A stretch of 64,000 nt of DNA from JALZVT01 sp039029135. GTDB taxonomy: Bacteria; Pseudomonadota; Gammaproteobacteria; Pseudomonadales; Azotimanducaceae. A program made the position numbers and the translations under genes. This document shows, one piece after another, positions 62,331 through 64,000 of this stretch (position 1 is the first letter of the stretch; each line of letters opens with the position of its first letter). Below the pieces are notes generated by a model. The model searched no databases. It saw only the letters and a list, made by a program, of their open reading frames with translations, and was not told the origin of the DNA. The DNA lies in contig JBCCGT010000007.1 of NCBI GenBank assembly GCA_039029135.1, forward strand, positions 169,110 to 233,109, written 5' to 3'.

Positions 62331-63569
62331 GTGCTGAATCTCGACAAACCCATCGATCTGGTTAGCGCCGAGTATCTCGATAACCTGTGGGACAACCTCG
62401 AGCGCATCCGCGAAGAGCGCCCGGTGCACCAGGCGAAGATCAGCGTCATCAAGGTGTACACGGTCGCGCGCTACTCAGACTGCCAGGACATTCTGAAAGA
62501 TCCGCGCGTCGTGCGGAATCGCACCACCGCGACCGGCGGCAGCCGTTTTCCGGTGCCCATGCCTATTCCGAAGTCGGTCCGCGTCCTAATGGAAAGCATG
62601 ATTCAGGAGGACGATCCGAATCATCGCCGCCTGCGCGGCCTGGTACGCCGGGCGTTTCGGCCGCAGGCCATTGCGCGCATCGAAGAGCGCATCACCGCCT
62701 ACGCCGACGAACTGCTGGATGCGCTGCCAGCGAACGGCCGCTTCGACCTGCAATCGCAGTACGCCTTGCCGATACCTGTGCGCATGATTGGCGACATGGT
62801 GGGCATCGAGCAAAGCGCGGTGCCTGAGTTTCGCAAGGTGATCGAGACGGTCACCGACGGTTTCTCGGGCCTGCGGGCGCTGAGAACGATGATCTTCGAT
62901 CTGCCCCGCGCCGTGGGCTTCGCGCGCGAGCTGGTGCGGGAAAAACAGGATCATCCGGGTGACGACATACTCACCGGCCTGATCGAGGCTCGCGACGAGG
63001 ACGGCGATCGGCTGACCGAGGACGAACTGGTCGCCATGGTGATGCTGCTCATCGTCGCCGGGTTCGAAACCACGGTGCATCTCATCTCGAACGGCGTGCT
63101 GACGCTCTTGCAGCACCCCGAGCAGCTAGAGCGGCTGCGCGCCGATCCGAATCTTGTAACGAGCGCGGTGGAAGAAATTCTGCGCCATCGCGGCCCGATC
63201 CAGAGCACCAAGCCGGGTTTCGCCACCGAGGACATCGAACTGCGCGGCGTCACGATCCCGAAGGGCAAGCCGATCATGCCGCTGTTCGGTGCCGCGAATC
63301 ACGATCCCCGCGCCTTCGATAATCCGCAGACGTTCGACATCGCACGCGACCCGAACCGCCATCTCGGCTTCGGCCACGGGGTGCACTTCTGCCTCGGCGC
63401 GCATTTGGCGCGCGCGGAGGCGCGTATCGCCATCAACGCGCTGCTGGCGCGCTTCCCCGATATCGCGCTGGACGTCGACCCAAGCGCGCTGAAGCCGTCG
63501 GCGATGCCCGGCTGGCATCGATATCCCAGCATGCCGCTGAGAGTTGGGCGTCTGCGCGCGGCGGCCTGA
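62331..63569 (+). CDS. cytochrome P450 (bacterial class I, CYP107-like)
   Basis: This 412-residue soluble P450 has the I helix AMVMLLIVAGFETTVHLISN, ExxR in AVEEILRHRGPIQ, the K-helix region and the haem loop FGHGVHFCLGAHLARAEAR. The early EDDPNHRRLRGLVRRAFRPQ is the usual C-helix region. It probably hydroxylates the substrate imported by the receptor beside it, which is inference. The GTG start is shared with the remnant at 59373 (GTGCTGA in both), and both have TGCTACYCTARA about 40 bases upstream as a possible promoter element. No ferredoxin gene is adjacent. Confidence 0.94.
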   Translation: MLNLDKPIDLVSAEYLDNLWDNLERIREERPVHQAKISVIKVYTVARYSDCQDILKDPRVVRNRTTATGGSRFPVPMPIPKSVRVLMESMIQEDDPNHRRLRGLVRRAFRPQAIARIEERITAYADELLDALPANGRFDLQSQYALPIPVRMIGDMVGIEQSAVPEFRKVIETVTDGFSGLRALRTMIFDLPRAVGFARELVREKQDHPGDDILTGLIEARDEDGDRLTEDELVAMVMLLIVAGFETTVHLISNGVLTLLQHPEQLERLRADPNLVTSAVEEILRHRGPIQSTKPGFATEDIELRGVTIPKGKPIMPLFGAANHDPRAFDNPQTFDIARDPNRHLGFGHGVHFCLGAHLARAEARIAINALLARFPDIALDVDPSALKPSAMPGWHRYPSMPLRVGRLRAAA

Positions 63570-63590
63570 GGGCGCGGCGCAGGCCCCGTC

Positions 63591-64000
63591 ATGAACGCAG
63601 ACGTTACCGCAGCGCCCTCAGCAGACGCGACCGCTGACGCCGAGGGCGACTATCCCGGACTGGGCACCGCGTCCTACTGCCTCGCCTTGCTGTTTCTCGC
63701 CTACATCCTCTCGTTCATCGATCGATCGATCCTGGCGCTGCTCGTCGGGCCGATACGCGAAGATTTCGGCATCAGTGATTTCCAGTTCAGCCTGATTCAG
63801 GGCCTCGCCTTCTCGCTGCTGTATACCGTCGCCAGCCTGCCGCTCGGCCGCCTGGCGGATCGTTTCTCGCGCAAGTTCATCGTCGCCGGCTCCGTCGCGT
63901 TCTGGAGTCTCGCGACCGCGGCCTGCGGCATGACCAAGAGTTTCGGCCAGCTATTCGCGACCCGTATGGCGGTCGGCGCCGGCGGGGCCGGCCGCGCCCC
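63591..64000 (+). CDS. MFS transporter, 5' part only
   Basis: The ATG at 63591 opens a frame that runs off the window after 136 codons. After a polar N-terminus come LALLFLAYILSFIDRSILAL, LLVGPIREDFGISDFQFSLI and the signature loop LPLGRLADRFSRKFIV (G-x3-D-R-x2-R-R-like). This is the N-terminal part of a 12-helix major facilitator. It starts 22 bases after the P450 gene and may export or import the P450 substrate or product. The 3' end is outside the window. Confidence 0.9.
   Translation, partial: MNADVTAAPSADATADAEGDYPGLGTASYCLALLFLAYILSFIDRSILALLVGPIREDFGISDFQFSLIQGLAFSLLYTVASLPLGRLADRFSRKFIVAGSVAFWSLATAACGMTKSFGQLFATRMAVGAGGAGRA

Overview
The window is GC-rich, densely coded DNA from a Gram-negative bacterium, most likely an environmental proteobacterium of gammaproteobacterial type. 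This rests on three large TonB-dependent receptors, outer-membrane and lipoprotein-trafficking genes, ornithine-lipid genes, and many catabolic enzymes for hydrophobic or CoA-activated substrates (CaiB/BaiF CoA-transferases, acyl-CoA dehydrogenase, Rieske oxygenase, two intact P450s, a Mo-hydroxylase). No rRNA, tRNA, insertion sequence, phage gene or CRISPR array was found. Species assignment is inference.

Layout. 1-6345 (minus): the 5' part of a TonB-dependent receptor, a CaiB/BaiF CoA-transferase and a secreted beta-helix protein. 6708-10593: an acyl-CoA dehydrogenase, two secreted proteins of one uncharacterised family, and between them a membrane protein with an HEWGH motif. 10753-13103 (minus): uppP, a haem-oxygenase-fold diiron-type protein and a FeeM/AHL-synthase-like N-acyltransferase. 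13425-16244: a permease / lipoprotein adaptor / ATPase exporter resembling DevCBA or MacAB. 16356-25690: nitroreductase, gamma-glutamyltransferase, LLM oxidoreductase, a double CaiB/BaiF protein, an M28 peptidase and an MBL-fold hydrolase. 25724-28294: ECF-type sigma factor, probable membrane anti-sigma protein preceded by an overlapping 18-codon ORF, and an ATP-grasp protein. 28354-30620: Rieske oxygenase with a TetR regulator. 30667-32879 (minus): YHS protein, OlsA-like and OlsB-like acyltransferases (ornithine lipids).

33155-36451: HpcH/HpaI aldolase and a second double CaiB/BaiF protein. 36470-41147: an ABC ATPase followed by two permeases that each carry a C-terminal gluzincin-like peptidase domain, one with an intact HEAAH...E site and one degenerate. 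This is the most unusual system in the window. 41148-41744: a gene-free, hairpin-rich stretch ending at a single-RRM RNA-binding protein gene. 42316-45705: GST, a CYP153-like P450 and an alpha/beta hydrolase-OsmC fusion. 45826-51260: a LolA-like carrier, two FtsX/MacB-type permeases, a LolD-like ATPase and a beta-barrel protein, probably one trans-envelope trafficking operon. 51369-56497: PiT-like transporter, then a three-subunit Mo-hydroxylase with a MoaD-like protein. 56726-64000: two paralogous 822-residue TonB receptors, each followed by a P450 gene (the first a frameshifted remnant, the second intact), then the start of an MFS transporter.

Together the genes suggest uptake of hydrophobic substrates through TonB receptors, oxygenation by P450, Rieske and Mo enzymes, CoA activation and beta-oxidation-like steps, alongside envelope lipid synthesis and trafficking. 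Functions come from reading conserved motifs; no database search was run.
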